A stretch of 64,000 nucleotides of DNA, taken from the NCBI RefSeq assembly GCF_005144415.1, contig NZ_SWJE01000005.1, positions 534,134 through 598,133 of the forward strand. Reading direction: 5' to 3'. The notes under the pieces were generated by a model. It ran no database searches. It saw nothing but the letters and a program-made list of their open reading frames with translations, and was not told the DNA's origin. This stretch comes from Trinickia terrae (GTDB lineage Bacteria; Pseudomonadota; Gammaproteobacteria; Burkholderiales; Burkholderiaceae). This document shows, in pieces, positions 1-9,698 of this stretch. The first letter of the stretch is position 1, and each line of letters starts with the position of its first letter. The position numbers and the translations under genes are program-made.

Positions 1-1256
1 TGTTCGTGTTCGGCGTGCTGAACCGGCTGTTGCTCGTCACGGGGCTGCACCACATCCTCAACTCGCTCGCGTGGTTCGTGTTCGGCACGTTCACGCCGGC
101 GGGCGGCGGCGCGGCGGTGACGGGCGACCTGCATCGCTTCTTCGCGGGCGACCCGGCCGCGGGCGGCTTCATGACGGGCTTCTTCCCGATCATGATGTTC
201 GGCCTGCCGGCGGCCTGTCTCGCGATGCTGCATGAAGCGCCGAAGGAGCGCCGTGCGATGGTTGGCGGCCTGTTGTTCTCGATGGCGCTGACGTCGTTCC
301 TGACCGGCGTGACCGAGCCGATCGAATTCAGCTTCATGTTCCTCGCGCCGGTGCTCTACGCGATTCACGCGGTGCTGACGGGGCTGTCGCTCGCGATCTG
401 CTGGGTGCTCGGCGTTCACCTCGGCTTCACGTTCTCGGCCGGCGCGATCGACTATGTGCTGAACTACGGCCTGTCGACCAAGGGCTGGCTCGCGATTCCG
501 ATCGGGTTGGCCTATGCGGTCGCCTACTACGGCCTGTTCCGCTTCTTCATTCGCAAGTTCAACATGGCGACGCCGGGCCGCGAGCCGGCCGCGGCCGAAG
601 CGCAGGCCGAGTCGTTCGCGTCGGGCGGCTTTGTCGCGCCGTCCGCCAGCGCGGCCGTGCCGCGCGCCCAGCGCTATATCGCGGCGCTCGGCGGCGCCGC
701 GAACCTGACGCTCGTCGATGCCTGCACGACGCGTCTGCGCCTGACGGTGGCGGATTCGGCCAAGGTGTCGGAGGCCGATCTGAAGACGATCGGCGCGCGC
801 GGCGTGCTCAAGCGTGGTGCGGGCGCGGTGCAGGTGATCATCGGACCGGAAGCGGACATCATCGCCGACGAGATTCGCACGGCGCTCGCAAGCGGCGACG
901 CGGGAGCGGCTGCGACCTCCGCGGGTGGCGCCAAGGCGGCGGCGACCGCTGCAGCGGTAGCGCCTGTGGCAGCGTCAGAAGCGGGCCCGCTCGATCCGGA
1001 GCCGGCGCGCTGGCTCGCCGTGTTCGGCGGCGGCACCAACGTCGTATCGCTCGACGCCGTGGCGGCGACTCGTCTGCGAGTCGTGGTGCGCGATCCGTCG
1101 GCGGTGGATCGTCCGCGCCTCGCGTCGCTCGACGTCGCTTGGGTGTCGGCGGAGACGTTCCACATCGTCTGCGGCCAGGCGGCCAAGCGCTATGAGGAGC
1201 AACTGTCGGCGCGCTTGCCGTCGGCGGGCGGCGGCGCAGCGCCTCAGCCGGCATGA
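1..1256 (+). CDS. nagE: PTS N-acetylglucosamine-type transporter EIICB, 3' part
   Basis: Membrane permease and phosphotransfer component of a sugar PTS. The reading frame is open at the left edge, so the N-terminus is missing. The visible part holds the end of the EIIC membrane domain, including the GVTEPIEFSFMF motif, and then a linker. Next comes an EIIB domain with the phosphocysteine motif DACTTRLRL (Cys codon at 723-725). A second EIIB-like domain follows an Ala-rich linker but reads DAVAATRLRV, so the cysteine is replaced by alanine (codon 1062-1064). No EIIA domain follows before the stop. The EIICB architecture and EIIC sequence fit the glucose/GlcNAc family; GlcNAc specificity is inferred. 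A strong terminator follows at 1484-1510. Confidence 0.85.
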   Translation, partial: FVFGVLNRLLLVTGLHHILNSLAWFVFGTFTPAGGGAAVTGDLHRFFAGDPAAGGFMTGFFPIMMFGLPAACLAMLHEAPKERRAMVGGLLFSMALTSFLTGVTEPIEFSFMFLAPVLYAIHAVLTGLSLAICWVLGVHLGFTFSAGAIDYVLNYGLSTKGWLAIPIGLAYAVAYYGLFRFFIRKFNMATPGREPAAAEAQAESFASGGFVAPSASAAVPRAQRYIAALGGAANLTLVDACTTRLRLTVADSAKVSEADLKTIGARGVLKRGAGAVQVIIGPEADIIADEIRTALASGDAGAAATSAGGAKAAATAAAVAPVAASEAGPLDPEPARWLAVFGGGTNVVSLDAVAATRLRVVVRDPSAVDRPRLASLDVAWVSAETFHIVCGQAAKRYEEQLSARLPSAGGGAAPQPA

Positions 1257-1483
1257 TGTGATCCGCCCCAGGCGCCAAGAGGCGGCGGGGCGGTGAAAAG
1301 AGGCGTTCTGCGTGGCGGCTGCCGGGCGGAACGCCTTGATATCGATGATTATCCGGCGCAGCGCGATTAACGAAATCGCCGCATTATGGGATTTATCGAA
1401 TCGCAATGAATTTCGATCGCTGAATTAATTTGCCTGATTGTTTCAGGCTCGCCGTCAAAAATTTTGATAAGTAAGTAAAGAGG

Positions 1484-1510
1484 CCCTCGCATTTAACGAG
1501 GGTCTTTTTA
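1484..1510 (+). terminator. Rho-independent terminator after nagE
   Basis: Perfect 6-bp stem CCCTCG/CGAGGG (1484-1489 and 1497-1502) with a 7-nt loop, followed by TCTTTTTA. It lies about 230 bp after the nagE stop. The rest of 1257-1483 shows no gene. The minus-strand side has a poorer T-run, so it serves mainly the plus strand. Confidence 0.85.
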
Positions 1511-1542
1511 TTGGTAAGACCATTTCAACGCCTTGCCATCGT

Positions 1543-1659
1543 TCATTTCGTTTTGCGCTTGGCCGTGTCGGATTCGTACTCCGACTCGAGCCACATCACG
1601 TTGATGACGCCGAACGCGAGCGCGACGCCGATGCCGAGAATCCAGCTGAAGTACCACAT
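1543..1659 (-). CDS. cydX: Cytochrome bd oxidase small subunit CydX
   Basis: A 38-residue membrane microprotein. It begins MWYFSWILGIGVALAF, has one transmembrane helix, then the WLE motif and a charged tail ending KRKTK. In other proteobacteria CydX (YbgT) binds CydA and stabilises the haem groups of cytochrome bd. It is the last gene of the cydP-A-B-X operon, about 100 bp after cydB; an intergenic hairpin repeat sits in between. The N-terminal MWYFSWILG signature and the position make the call firm despite the small size. Confidence 0.93.
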   Translation of the reverse strand: MWYFSWILGIGVALAFGVINVMWLESEYESDTAKRKTK

Positions 1660-1670
1660 GGTCGACTCCT

Positions 1671-1713
1671 GTGTCGGCCAGAGTTAGCGCTTTAGCGCTT
1701 ACTCTGGCCCCAT
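1671..1713 (-). repeat. Intergenic hairpin repeat (family A), cydB-cydX spacer
   Basis: One copy of a palindromic repeat found at four loci in this window. The core arms are GAGTTAGCGC and GCGCTTACTC around TTTA, flanked by GGCCA/TGGCC, so the hairpin extends outward. It is oriented so that the cyd transcript carries the same strand as the copies ahead of maiA and ssb. There is no T-run, so it is not a classical terminator. Confidence 0.75.
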
Positions 1714-1757
1714 CTGATCCTGGCGCGCGCGCAGCAACCGGGCTGCGCGCCGCCGCT

Positions 1758-2894
1758 TCAATACATCGAGTGCTTGTTCTGCTCGAGCGCCTGATGCGTG
1801 ACCTTGCCGCGCATCACGCGATACGCCCAGCCGGTGTAGAGCAGCACGATCGGCAGGAACACGATCACCGCGCCGAGCATGATCTCCAGCGTCAGGCGGC
1901 TCGAAGTGGAATCCCACACCGTGAGGCTGCTCTTCGGATCGAGCGACGACGGCATGATGAACGGGAACATCGAGAAGCCCGCGGTCAGGATCACGCCGAC
2001 AATCATCAGCCCGGTCGAGACAAACGCGGTCTTCTCGTGCCGCGAGCCGGCCAGCAAGAGCGCCAGCAGGCCACCCAGGATGCCGGCGACAGGCGCCGCG
2101 ATCATCCATGGGTAGAGCGTGTAGTTCGCGAGCCACATGCCTGCGCCGGCTTCGGCGTTCTTGAGCAGCGGGTTCGCGACGGCGTCGAGCGGTGCCGGGT
2201 TCGTGATCAGATAGCCGCCGATCACCGTCGCCACCAGCATGCCCGCGATCACGAAGCACACGACCGCCGCGAGCGACGCGATGCGCAACGCGATGGACGC
2301 CCGGCGCGCGATCGCGCCGTCGGTCTTCATCTTGACGAACGCCGCGCCGTGCGCCGCCAGCATCGCGACGGAGACGAGCCCGCACAGCACCGCGAACGGA
2401 TTGAGCAGCGCGAAGAAGCCGCCGTGATAGGTGACGCGCAACTCGCTGTCGAACGAGAACGGCACGCCTTCGAGCAGGTTGCCGAACGCGACGCCGAACA
2501 CGAGCGCCGGCACGAAACCGCCAACGAAGAGCGCCCAGTCCCACGCGTTGCGCCAGCGCGGATCGGCGCGCTTGCTGCGGTAGTCGAAGCCGACCGGCCG
2601 GAAGAACAGTGTGAACAGCACGAGCAGCATCGCGAAGTAGAAGCCCGAGAACGACGCCGCATAGACGAGCGGCCAGGCGGCGAACATCGCTCCGCCCGCG
2701 GTGATGAGCCACACCTGGTTGCCTTCCCAGGTCGCGCCGACCGTGTTCACGACAATGCGGCGCTCCTCGTCGGTCTTGCCGATGAAGGGCAGCAGTATCG
2801 CGGCGCCCATGTCGAAACCGTCGGTGAGCGCGAAGCCGATCAGCAGCACGCCGATCAACACCCACCAGATGAGCTTGAGGGTTGCGTAATCCAT
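1758..2894 (-). CDS. cydB: Cytochrome bd ubiquinol oxidase subunit II
   Basis: Inner-membrane subunit of the high-affinity bd-type quinol oxidase that reduces O2 to water without pumping protons. 378 residues, as usual for CydB, with many hydrophobic helices. It starts [20 protein letters not shown] and carries the family segment [21 protein letters not shown], which includes the typical G-x-D-x-G motif, followed by [10 protein letters not shown]. It follows cydA by about 60 bp and precedes cydX, so it is the third gene of a four-gene operon. Confidence 0.97.
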   Translation of the reverse strand: MDYATLKLIWWVLIGVLLIGFALTDGFDMGAAILLPFIGKTDEERRIVVNTVGATWEGNQVWLITAGGAMFAAWPLVYAASFSGFYFAMLLVLFTLFFRPVGFDYRSKRADPRWRNAWDWALFVGGFVPALVFGVAFGNLLEGVPFSFDSELRVTYHGGFFALLNPFAVLCGLVSVAMLAAHGAAFVKMKTDGAIARRASIALRIASLAAVVCFVIAGMLVATVIGGYLITNPAPLDAVANPLLKNAEAGAGMWLANYTLYPWMIAAPVAGILGGLLALLLAGSRHEKTAFVSTGLMIVGVILTAGFSMFPFIMPSSLDPKSSLTVWDSTSSRLTLEIMLGAVIVFLPIVLLYTGWAYRVMRGKVTHQALEQNKHSMY

Positions 2895-2955
2895 GATGAT
2901 TCTTTCCCTTGGTTAGAGTCGCGGGTTCGCGTGTTCCTTCAGTCGAGGATCTGCG

Positions 2956-4551
2956 TCAGGCCGTCGTGCGGCCCGACAGCGCGGCGCGCTCCTGTTCGCT
3001 CAACTCATGGTGGTAGCGGCCCGTATGCAACGACGACGGACCAAGGCGCGCGTACTTGAACATCAGCGTAATCTCGATGACGAAGAGCGCCGTGTAGAAC
3101 ACCACGAAGCCGGCGATGCTCAGGTACAGGTCCGAAGCGGAAAGGCTCGATGCGGAGAGATGGGTTGGCAGGATGCCCGCGATCGTCCACGGCTGGCGGC
3201 CGAGCTCGGCAACAATCCAGCCGAATTCCGCGGCGACCCAGGGCAGCGGAATCGCCCACACGGCCCAGCGCAGGAACCAGCGGCGGTTCGGCTGCAGGAG
3301 CGTGCGCCGCGCGCAGAACCAGAACGCCATGAGGAACGTCCCGAGGAGCAGGACGCCGAGGCAGACCATCAAGCGGAACGAGAAGAACACCGGCGCGACC
3401 GGCGGAATCGTCGCTTTCGCCGCTTCCTGGATCTGGCCCGGCGTGGCGTCCATCACCTTCGGCGTGAACTGCTTGAGCATCAGGCCGAAACCGAGATCGT
3501 CCTTGTACTTGTCGAAGGTGGCTCGCGTGGCGTCGCTCGTGTCGCCTTCCTTGATCTTCTGCAGCGCGCCGTACGCGATCATGCCGTTCTTGATGCGGCC
3601 TTCGTTCTCCGCGATCAGGTCCTTGAGCCCCATCACCTGCTCGTCGATCGAACGCGTCGCGATGATTCCGAGCGCGTAGGGGATGCGGATGGCGTAGTCA
3701 GTGCGCTGCGCTTCCTGGTTCGGGATGCCGATCAGCGTGAACGGCGCGGGTGCGGGCGCCGTCTCCCATTCGGATTCGATCGCAGCCAGCTTGACCTTCT
3801 GCACTTCGCCCGTGTTGTAGCCGGATTCGTCGCCGAGCACGATCACGCAGAGCGTCGAGGCGAGGCCGAAGCCCGCGGCGATCGCGAACGAGCGCAGCGC
3901 GAACTGCGTGTCGCGCCTCTTGAGCAGGTACCACGACGAGATGCCGAGCACGAACATCGACGCTGTCACATAGCCCGCCGACACCGTGTGCACGAACTTC
4001 ACCTGCGCGACCGGATTGAAGACGACCTGGAACAGGCTCGTCAGCTCCATGCGCATCGTTTCGTAGTTGAATTCGGCGCCGACCGGATTGTTCATCCAGC
4101 CGTTGGCGACGAGAATCCACAGCGCCGACAGGTTGGAGCCGAGCGCGACGAGGAACGTGACGATCAAGTGCTGAACCCGCGACAGCCGGTTCCATCCGAA
4201 GAAGAACAGGCCGACGAAGGTCGATTCGAGGAAGAAGGCCATCAGCCCTTCGACGGCGAGCGGCACGCCGAAGATGTCGCCCACGTAATGCGAGTAGTAC
4301 GACCAGTTCGTGCCGAACTGGAACTCGAGCGTGAGGCCGGTGACCACGCCCATCGCGAAGTTGATCCCGAAGAGCTTGCCCCAGAACTGGGTCATGTCCT
4401 TGTAGACCTGCTTGCCGGTCATCACGTAGACCGCTTCCATGATGACGAGCAGCCACGACAGGCCGAGCGTCAACGGCACGAACAGAAAGTGATACAGCGC
4501 CGTGACGGCGAACTGCAGCCGCGAGAGGTCGACGACTTCACTGCTGAGCAT
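2956..4551 (-). CDS. cydA: Cytochrome bd ubiquinol oxidase subunit I
   Basis: Catalytic haem-bearing subunit of cytochrome bd oxidase, located in the inner membrane. 531 residues, close to E. coli CydA, with a long periplasmic Q-loop (after the GDESGYNTGEVQ segment) that marks the E. coli-like rather than the cyanide-insensitive CioA type. The conserved GRQPWTIAGILPT motif lies near the C-terminus. The N-terminal LSRLQFAVTALYHFLFVPLT segment contains the first haem-ligand histidine. Its start overlaps the end of cydP by 14 bp, indicating translational coupling. Confidence 0.97.
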   Translation of the reverse strand: MLSSEVVDLSRLQFAVTALYHFLFVPLTLGLSWLLVIMEAVYVMTGKQVYKDMTQFWGKLFGINFAMGVVTGLTLEFQFGTNWSYYSHYVGDIFGVPLAVEGLMAFFLESTFVGLFFFGWNRLSRVQHLIVTFLVALGSNLSALWILVANGWMNNPVGAEFNYETMRMELTSLFQVVFNPVAQVKFVHTVSAGYVTASMFVLGISSWYLLKRRDTQFALRSFAIAAGFGLASTLCVIVLGDESGYNTGEVQKVKLAAIESEWETAPAPAPFTLIGIPNQEAQRTDYAIRIPYALGIIATRSIDEQVMGLKDLIAENEGRIKNGMIAYGALQKIKEGDTSDATRATFDKYKDDLGFGLMLKQFTPKVMDATPGQIQEAAKATIPPVAPVFFSFRLMVCLGVLLLGTFLMAFWFCARRTLLQPNRRWFLRWAVWAIPLPWVAAEFGWIVAELGRQPWTIAGILPTHLSASSLSASDLYLSIAGFVVFYTALFVIEITLMFKYARLGPSSLHTGRYHHELSEQERAALSGRTTA

Positions 4552-4819
4552 GTTGGGCTCCTTGGGACGATTGGGGCGCCGGCACGGCGAGCAGCGCCCG
4601 TGCGACTTCGGCGGGAGGCATGGACATCCCTTCCGCCTGCGGGTGGTTGAAGAAAGCGTATTTGAGCGCGATCAGGAGCACGAACTTGATCGCCAGTACG
4701 ACGGCGATGTCGCGTGCGAGCGTCGGGCCATGCACCCAGGTGGAGATACGCGCCTTGATGCCACGACGCCCCGGAGGCCCTTTAGGCGGCGTATTTTTCT
4801 TGACGAAGGTGGTGGTCAT
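4538..4819 (-). CDS. cydP: Cytochrome bd accessory membrane protein CydP
   Basis: 93-residue single-helix membrane protein at the head of the cyd operon. It has a basic N-terminus (FVKKNTPPKGPPGRRG), a transmembrane helix within ARDIAVVLAIKFVLLIALKY, and the FFNHP motif typical of the cytochrome oxidase small-subunit family found before cydA in beta- and gammaproteobacteria. I chose the ATG at 4819; a longer frame to 4897 lacks family-like sequence. The stop lies inside the first codons of cydA, so the two are coupled. The role in oxidase assembly is inferred from position. Confidence 0.85.
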   Translation of the reverse strand: MTTTFVKKNTPPKGPPGRRGIKARISTWVHGPTLARDIAVVLAIKFVLLIALKYAFFNHPQAEGMSMPPAEVARALLAVPAPQSSQGAQHAQQ

Positions 4820-5099
4820 GATTGTTTGGGGACGATGTTGCACTGCCTTTGCAATCGAAATTGCCAAATGCCGCTCGCAATTATTTAAACCGCGCAAGAT
4901 ATGTTTACTGACAGATACGGCTAAACCGTTAGGAATATTACGATAGGCGGAGGATAACCCTTAAGACGTGGATGCGACAAACCGTCGCGACACTTTCGGA
5001 GTTATTGCTGTTTTTTCGATAACGTTGTCGCAGCGCAATGACTCGTTTGGTCCAACGCTTGGAAAGCGGGGCTTTGCATGGGATCCGGGTAAGGCTCTG
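4820..5099 (-). promoter_or_regulatory. cyd operon upstream region
   Basis: Gene-free stretch with low GC for this window, expected to hold the cyd promoter. AATTGCCAAATGC at 4859-4871 recurs upstream of the first response regulator (near 46563), and its core ATTGCCAAATG recurs ahead of the second (47471). I looked for an FNR/ANR box of the TTGAT-N4-ATCAA type and did not find a convincing one. The start of transcription cannot be placed from sequence alone. Confidence 0.4.
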
Positions 5100-5170
5100 C
5101 ATGGGGCCGGAGTAAGTGCTGAAGCACTAACTCCAGCCGACACGCTAAAGCGCTAACTCGGGTCGACACG
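5100..5170 (+). repeat. Intergenic hairpin repeat (family A), one full and one half copy
   Basis: The full copy (5100-5143) begins CATGGGGCCGGAGTAAG and ends CCGACAC. Its inner arms are GTGCT/AGCAC instead of the usual GCGCT/AGCGC, a paired change that keeps the stem. A second, 5'-truncated copy (5144-5170) follows directly and ends GGTCGACACG. The element lies between cydP and the rpoH terminator, antisense to both genes. Confidence 0.75.
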
Positions 5171-5203
5171 AAAAAGAGCCCGCCGTCTTTCGAGGGCGGG
5201 CTC
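5171..5203 (-). terminator. Rho-independent terminator after rpoH
   Basis: Nine-bp perfect stem GAGCCCGCC/GGCGGGCTC (5176-5184 and 5195-5203). On the minus strand it is followed by TTTTT (5171-5175). It is placed about 50 bp after the rpoH stop. Confidence 0.93.
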
Positions 5204-5249
5204 TCTATCGTCCGGTAATGCACCTGTTCAGGCGCAGGGCGGCAGCTTC

Positions 5250-6185
5250 TTATGAATACGCAGTCAGTGCGGTGCGCATCTTTTTCATCGCGCTCGCTTC
5301 GATCTGACGAATGCGCTCGGCCGACACGCCAAATTCGTCCGCGAGCTCGTGCAGCGTCGAGCCGCCCGAACCGTCGTCCTCGACGTTCAGCCAGCGTGCC
5401 TCGATGATGCGGCGGCTGCGGGCGTCGAGCGAGTCGAGCGCCTGGGCGATGCCATCGGTCTGCAGCTTGTCGCGGTGACGCGACGCGAGCACGGACGTCG
5501 GCTCATTGTGCGAGTCGGCGAGATAGGCGATCGGCGCGAACGATTCCTCGCCGTCGTCGACTTGGCCTTCGAGCGCGATGTCGCCGCCTGAGAGGCGCGT
5601 TTCCATCTCCGTCACTTCCTCGCGCTTCACATTCAGCTCTTTGGCGAGGCCGTCGATTTCTTCCGGCGTGAGCGACTGCAGGCCCTGCTTGTGGCTGCGC
5701 AGGTTGAAGAACAGCTTGCGCTGAGCCTTGGTCGTGGCGACTTTCACCATGCGCCAGTTGCGCAGAATGTACTCGTGGATCTCGGCCTTGATCCAGTGAA
5801 TGGCGTACGAGACGAGGCGCACATTCTGTTCGGGATCGAAGCGCTTTACCGCCTTCATGAGCCCGATGTTGCCTTCCTGGATCAGGTCGGCGTGCGGCAG
5901 GCCGTAGCCGAGGTAGTTGCGGGCGATCGACACGACGAGCCGCAGATGCGACAAGACTAGCTTGCGCGCGGACTCGAGGTTGTTCTGCTCGCGGAATTCG
6001 GTGGCGAACTGACGTTCTTCCGCGGCGCTCAGCATCGGAATCCGGTTGACGGCCTGGATATAGGCGTCGATGTTGCCGAGCTGGCCGGGCAGCATCGAGG
6101 ATTGTGCGAGCGTCAGCGCACCTGCCGACGCGGCCTTAGCGGGCGCCGGGCTCAGTGCGTTCGGAAGGGTCATGGCATTGCTCAC
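5250..6185 (-). CDS. rpoH: RNA polymerase heat-shock sigma factor RpoH (sigma-32)
   Basis: Directs RNA polymerase to heat-shock promoters. 311 residues from a GTG start at 6185, with AAAGGAG eight bases upstream; the frame runs on to 6251 but into non-conserved sequence that overlaps the operator. Region 2 carries the core-binding and -10 recognition segment (LIQEGNIGLMKAVKRFDP, then YAIHWIKAEIHEYILRNWRMVK). An RpoH-box-like stretch (ATTKAQRKLFFNLR) follows, and region 4 ends in a helix-turn-helix (LHELADEFGVSAERIRQIEASAMKKMR). A CIRCE operator sits 60-86 bp before the start, so HrcA control of this sigma factor is likely. It is followed by a strong terminator. Confidence 0.97.
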   Translation of the reverse strand: MSNAMTLPNALSPAPAKAASAGALTLAQSSMLPGQLGNIDAYIQAVNRIPMLSAAEERQFATEFREQNNLESARKLVLSHLRLVVSIARNYLGYGLPHADLIQEGNIGLMKAVKRFDPEQNVRLVSYAIHWIKAEIHEYILRNWRMVKVATTKAQRKLFFNLRSHKQGLQSLTPEEIDGLAKELNVKREEVTEMETRLSGGDIALEGQVDDGEESFAPIAYLADSHNEPTSVLASRHRDKLQTDGIAQALDSLDARSRRIIEARWLNVEDDGSGGSTLHELADEFGVSAERIRQIEASAMKKMRTALTAYS

Positions 6186-6244
6186 GGACGAAACTCCTTT
6201 GGAATCAGACAAATGCTTACTCAGAAAAGACTCCACGCTGGATG

Positions 6245-6271
6245 TTAGCACTCCAGGTCACCGAGTGCTAA
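6245..6271 (-). promoter_or_regulatory. CIRCE operator (HrcA-binding site) upstream of rpoH
   Basis: Perfect inverted repeat TTAGCACTC-N9-GAGTGCTAA, matching the published CIRCE consensus at all 18 positions with the canonical 9-bp spacer. It lies 59 bp upstream of the rpoH GTG. A TATTAG candidate -10 box overlaps its promoter-proximal arm, so bound HrcA would block polymerase. hrcA itself is not in this window. Confidence 0.93.
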
Positions 6272-6550
6272 TACTTAGATGGAGTAGGGGTTCTGGAGTT
6301 CCTATCAAAATTCGAAATCTGATAGCTGATGTTACACCGGATTGCGGCGATCGGTGCACCGGGCAAATTGGGGAGGCATGGGCCGGCAGTTGGCAAAGGC
6401 TGCTGACTTTTTCGACATCGAAAGGAAGTAATTTCCTAAAATGACGCAATTTTGAAATTTCCTTTAACATAAGATCGATTTCCATTGGAAACCGTCGCCG
6501 CGGCAACCGTCGGCACGAATGTTCGACTGATTAATTAGTTGGAGTATTCG
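6272..6550. other. Divergent rpoH/pagL intergenic region
   Basis: No gene is seen. The stretch is AT-rich for this window, especially 6420-6480, and must contain the promoters of the divergent rpoH and pagL genes. I could not assign a -35/-10 pair for pagL with a proper spacer. Confidence 0.5.
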
Positions 6551-7114
6551 ATGAACAATAAAAAGCCTTGGCGGAGCGGATGGGCTCTCAAGGGGACACT
6601 GCTTCTGGCCCTTGGCGGCGTGGGAGCCTCGGCGTCGGCCGACCAGTTCGGCGTGCAGGTCGGCGGCGGAATCGCCGACCACGACGTGAAAAAAGCCGAC
6701 CTCGGATTTGTCTGGGATCCGAACCTCACCTGGTGGTACATCGGCGGTTTCCACTTCACGGTGGTCGGCGAAGCGCATCTTGCCTATTGGCACGCGTCCA
6801 ACGCCAACATCCATAGCAACATCTACGAAGTGGGGGCCACGCCGGTGTTCCGCTTCATCAAGGATTCCGGTGCGATCCGGCCGTTCTTCGAAGCGGGTGT
6901 CGGCGTTCGGCTCCTCTCGCACCCGACCATCTCGAGCACCTATACGCTCTCCACCGCGTTCCAGTTCGCCGACATGGTCGGCATCGGAGCGCAGTTCGGC
7001 AGCCGCCAGCAGTATGTGACCGGGTTCCGCTTCCAGCATCTGTCGAACGCTGATATCAAACGGCCAAATCCTGGTATAAATTTCAGCCAGCTATATCTGC
7101 AATACAACTTCTGA
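6551..7114 (+). CDS. pagL: Lipid A 3-O-deacylase, PagL family
   Basis: Outer-membrane beta-barrel enzyme family that removes the 3-O-acyl chain of lipid A. 187 residues from the ATG at 6551, with GGAG six bases before it; four codons upstream are also open. A signal peptide ends near SASA-DQ (about residue 30), alternating beta strands follow, and the C-terminus is aromatic (YNF). The active-site strand reads FQHLSNADIKRPNPGIN with His and Ser in the usual H-x-S arrangement. The third triad position, Glu in Pseudomonas PagL by my recollection of the alignment, appears to be Asn. The gene is monocistronic and divergent from rpoH. Confidence 0.85.
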   Translation: MNNKKPWRSGWALKGTLLLALGGVGASASADQFGVQVGGGIADHDVKKADLGFVWDPNLTWWYIGGFHFTVVGEAHLAYWHASNANIHSNIYEVGATPVFRFIKDSGAIRPFFEAGVGVRLLSHPTISSTYTLSTAFQFADMVGIGAQFGSRQQYVTGFRFQHLSNADIKRPNPGINFSQLYLQYNF

Positions 7115-7159
7115 CGAGCGTGGCCGCGGTGCGGCGCCTCGATGTATGGGAGCTGAGCG

Positions 7160-7543
7160 ATGGCGGCAAAAGTGATCGAGGCGATTCGCGTGCTGGAGCG
7201 CGACCGGTTTCGCGCGATGGTCGATGGCAATGGTCAGATACTCGAAGAGTTGCTCTCCGAGAATGTGAGCTTCGTTCATACGAACGGCAAGCGCGAGACG
7301 AAGCAGCAGTTCATCGACGCCATCACGGCGGGCCGCCGCCGCTATCGGCAAATCGAGATCCAATCGCAGGACATCGTGCTCATCGGGCGCGAGACGTGCG
7401 TCGTGACGGGGCGCGTCCTGATCGAAATGGAGGCGAACAACGGCGCGCTGCTGTTTCCGATTGCCTACACGTCGATCCAGACGCAGCAGGACGGGCAGTG
7501 GCGGCTCGTCGCGTGGCAGGCGACGCGGTGCGCTGTCGAGTAG
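7160..7543 (+). CDS. SnoaL/NTF2-like (DUF4440-type) protein
   Basis: 127-residue cytoplasmic protein with the NTF2-like cone fold signature: an N-terminal helix (IRVLERDRFRAMVDGNGQILEELLSENVSFVHTNG), then beta strands ending in YTSIQTQQDGQWRLVAWQATR. Family members range from enzymes to ligand-binding proteins, and this sequence does not reveal a substrate. It follows pagL by 45 bp on the same strand and may be cotranscribed. The following 182 bp up to the leuA stop hold only a GC-rich hairpin (7647-7671). Confidence 0.8.
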   Translation: MAAKVIEAIRVLERDRFRAMVDGNGQILEELLSENVSFVHTNGKRETKQQFIDAITAGRRRYRQIEIQSQDIVLIGRETCVVTGRVLIEMEANNGALLFPIAYTSIQTQQDGQWRLVAWQATRCAVE

Positions 7544-7646
7544 CTCGGGGTGTGCGCTCGCTCGGAAAGCGGTCTTCTGGACCGCGTTGCTTTTTGGATC
7601 GCTATTGCTGCATGGGGCGTGTTGCGCGTCCCTGATCCGTTACCCG

Positions 7647-7671
7647 CCCGCCGGCATGTTGCGCCGGCGGG
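7647..7671. terminator. Possible bidirectional terminator between two convergent genes
   Basis: Nine-bp stem CCCGCCGGC/GCCGGCGGG with a 7-nt loop, lying between the converging DUF4440-type gene and leuA. Neither side has a T-run, so termination here would be weak or factor-dependent. Confidence 0.4.
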
Positions 7672-7725
7672 CAGATCGCACCGCCTGCCGCCTGTATTGC
7701 CTGGAACCACCTGATTGCCGTGTGA

Positions 7726-9393
<1,668 letters not shown>

Positions 9394-9582
9394 TCATCAG
9401 GTCGTCTGCGGGAGGCGGAGGGCCGGCGGCTGGCCGACTCTGCCGGTGCATCGCAACAAGGTTGCGTAGCGGCGGCTCTCGCGAATCGTCCGAACGGTAT
9501 TCGGCCGAATGCTGACGACTACAGGTTGTAAAGGGACTGCGTTTGGGGTGAAACGGAAACCGCGGAGAAACTGCTGGGAGGA

Positions 9583-9631
9583 CCGCGCAGGAGGTGCGCG
9601 GCGCTACGCCTTGCTTACGCTAGACGTAGCG
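9583..9631 (-). promoter_or_regulatory. Alternative hairpins of the leuA attenuator
   Basis: Two mutually constraining stems on the minus strand. CGCTACG (9625-9631), inside the leader's CTA-rich codons, pairs with CGTAGCG (9602-9608). Immediately after, CCGCGCA (9595-9601) pairs with TGCGCGG (9583-9589). The 5' arm of the second hairpin can also pair with GCGCGG in the control codons. There is no long T-run, so the off-state may be Rho-dependent or act on translation. The stems are seen; their role is inferred. Confidence 0.55.
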
Positions 9632-9689
9632 ATAGCGACCGCGCTAGGCGGCCGGAAGTAATTCGGAGGGAGTTCGGGAAGGAACACAT
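9615..9689 (-). CDS. leuA leader peptide (attenuation ORF)
   Basis: 24-codon ORF about 230 bp upstream of leuA on the same strand. It ends L-A-R-S-L-S-L-R-L-A-stop. Codons 15, 19, 21 and 23 are all CTA, a very rare leucine codon in a genome of this GC content; codon 8 is CTC. Clustered rare codons for the pathway's end product are the hallmark of ribosome-mediated attenuation. There is no clear ribosome-binding site. The ATG lies only a few bases after the expected transcription start, so translation may be leaderless. The peptide itself probably has no function. Confidence 0.75.
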   Translation of the reverse strand: MCSFPNSLRITSGRLARSLSLRLA

Positions 9690-9698
9690 GAAGCGCAC

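Noticed and set aside
1257-1483. Small genes on the minus strand after nagE
   Set aside because: The open frames here are Arg-rich shadows of nagE without ribosome-binding sites or family features.
4820-4960. FNR/ANR site upstream of the cyd operon
   Set aside because: No TTGAT-N4-ATCAA-like sequence with acceptable arms; oxygen control may use another regulator.
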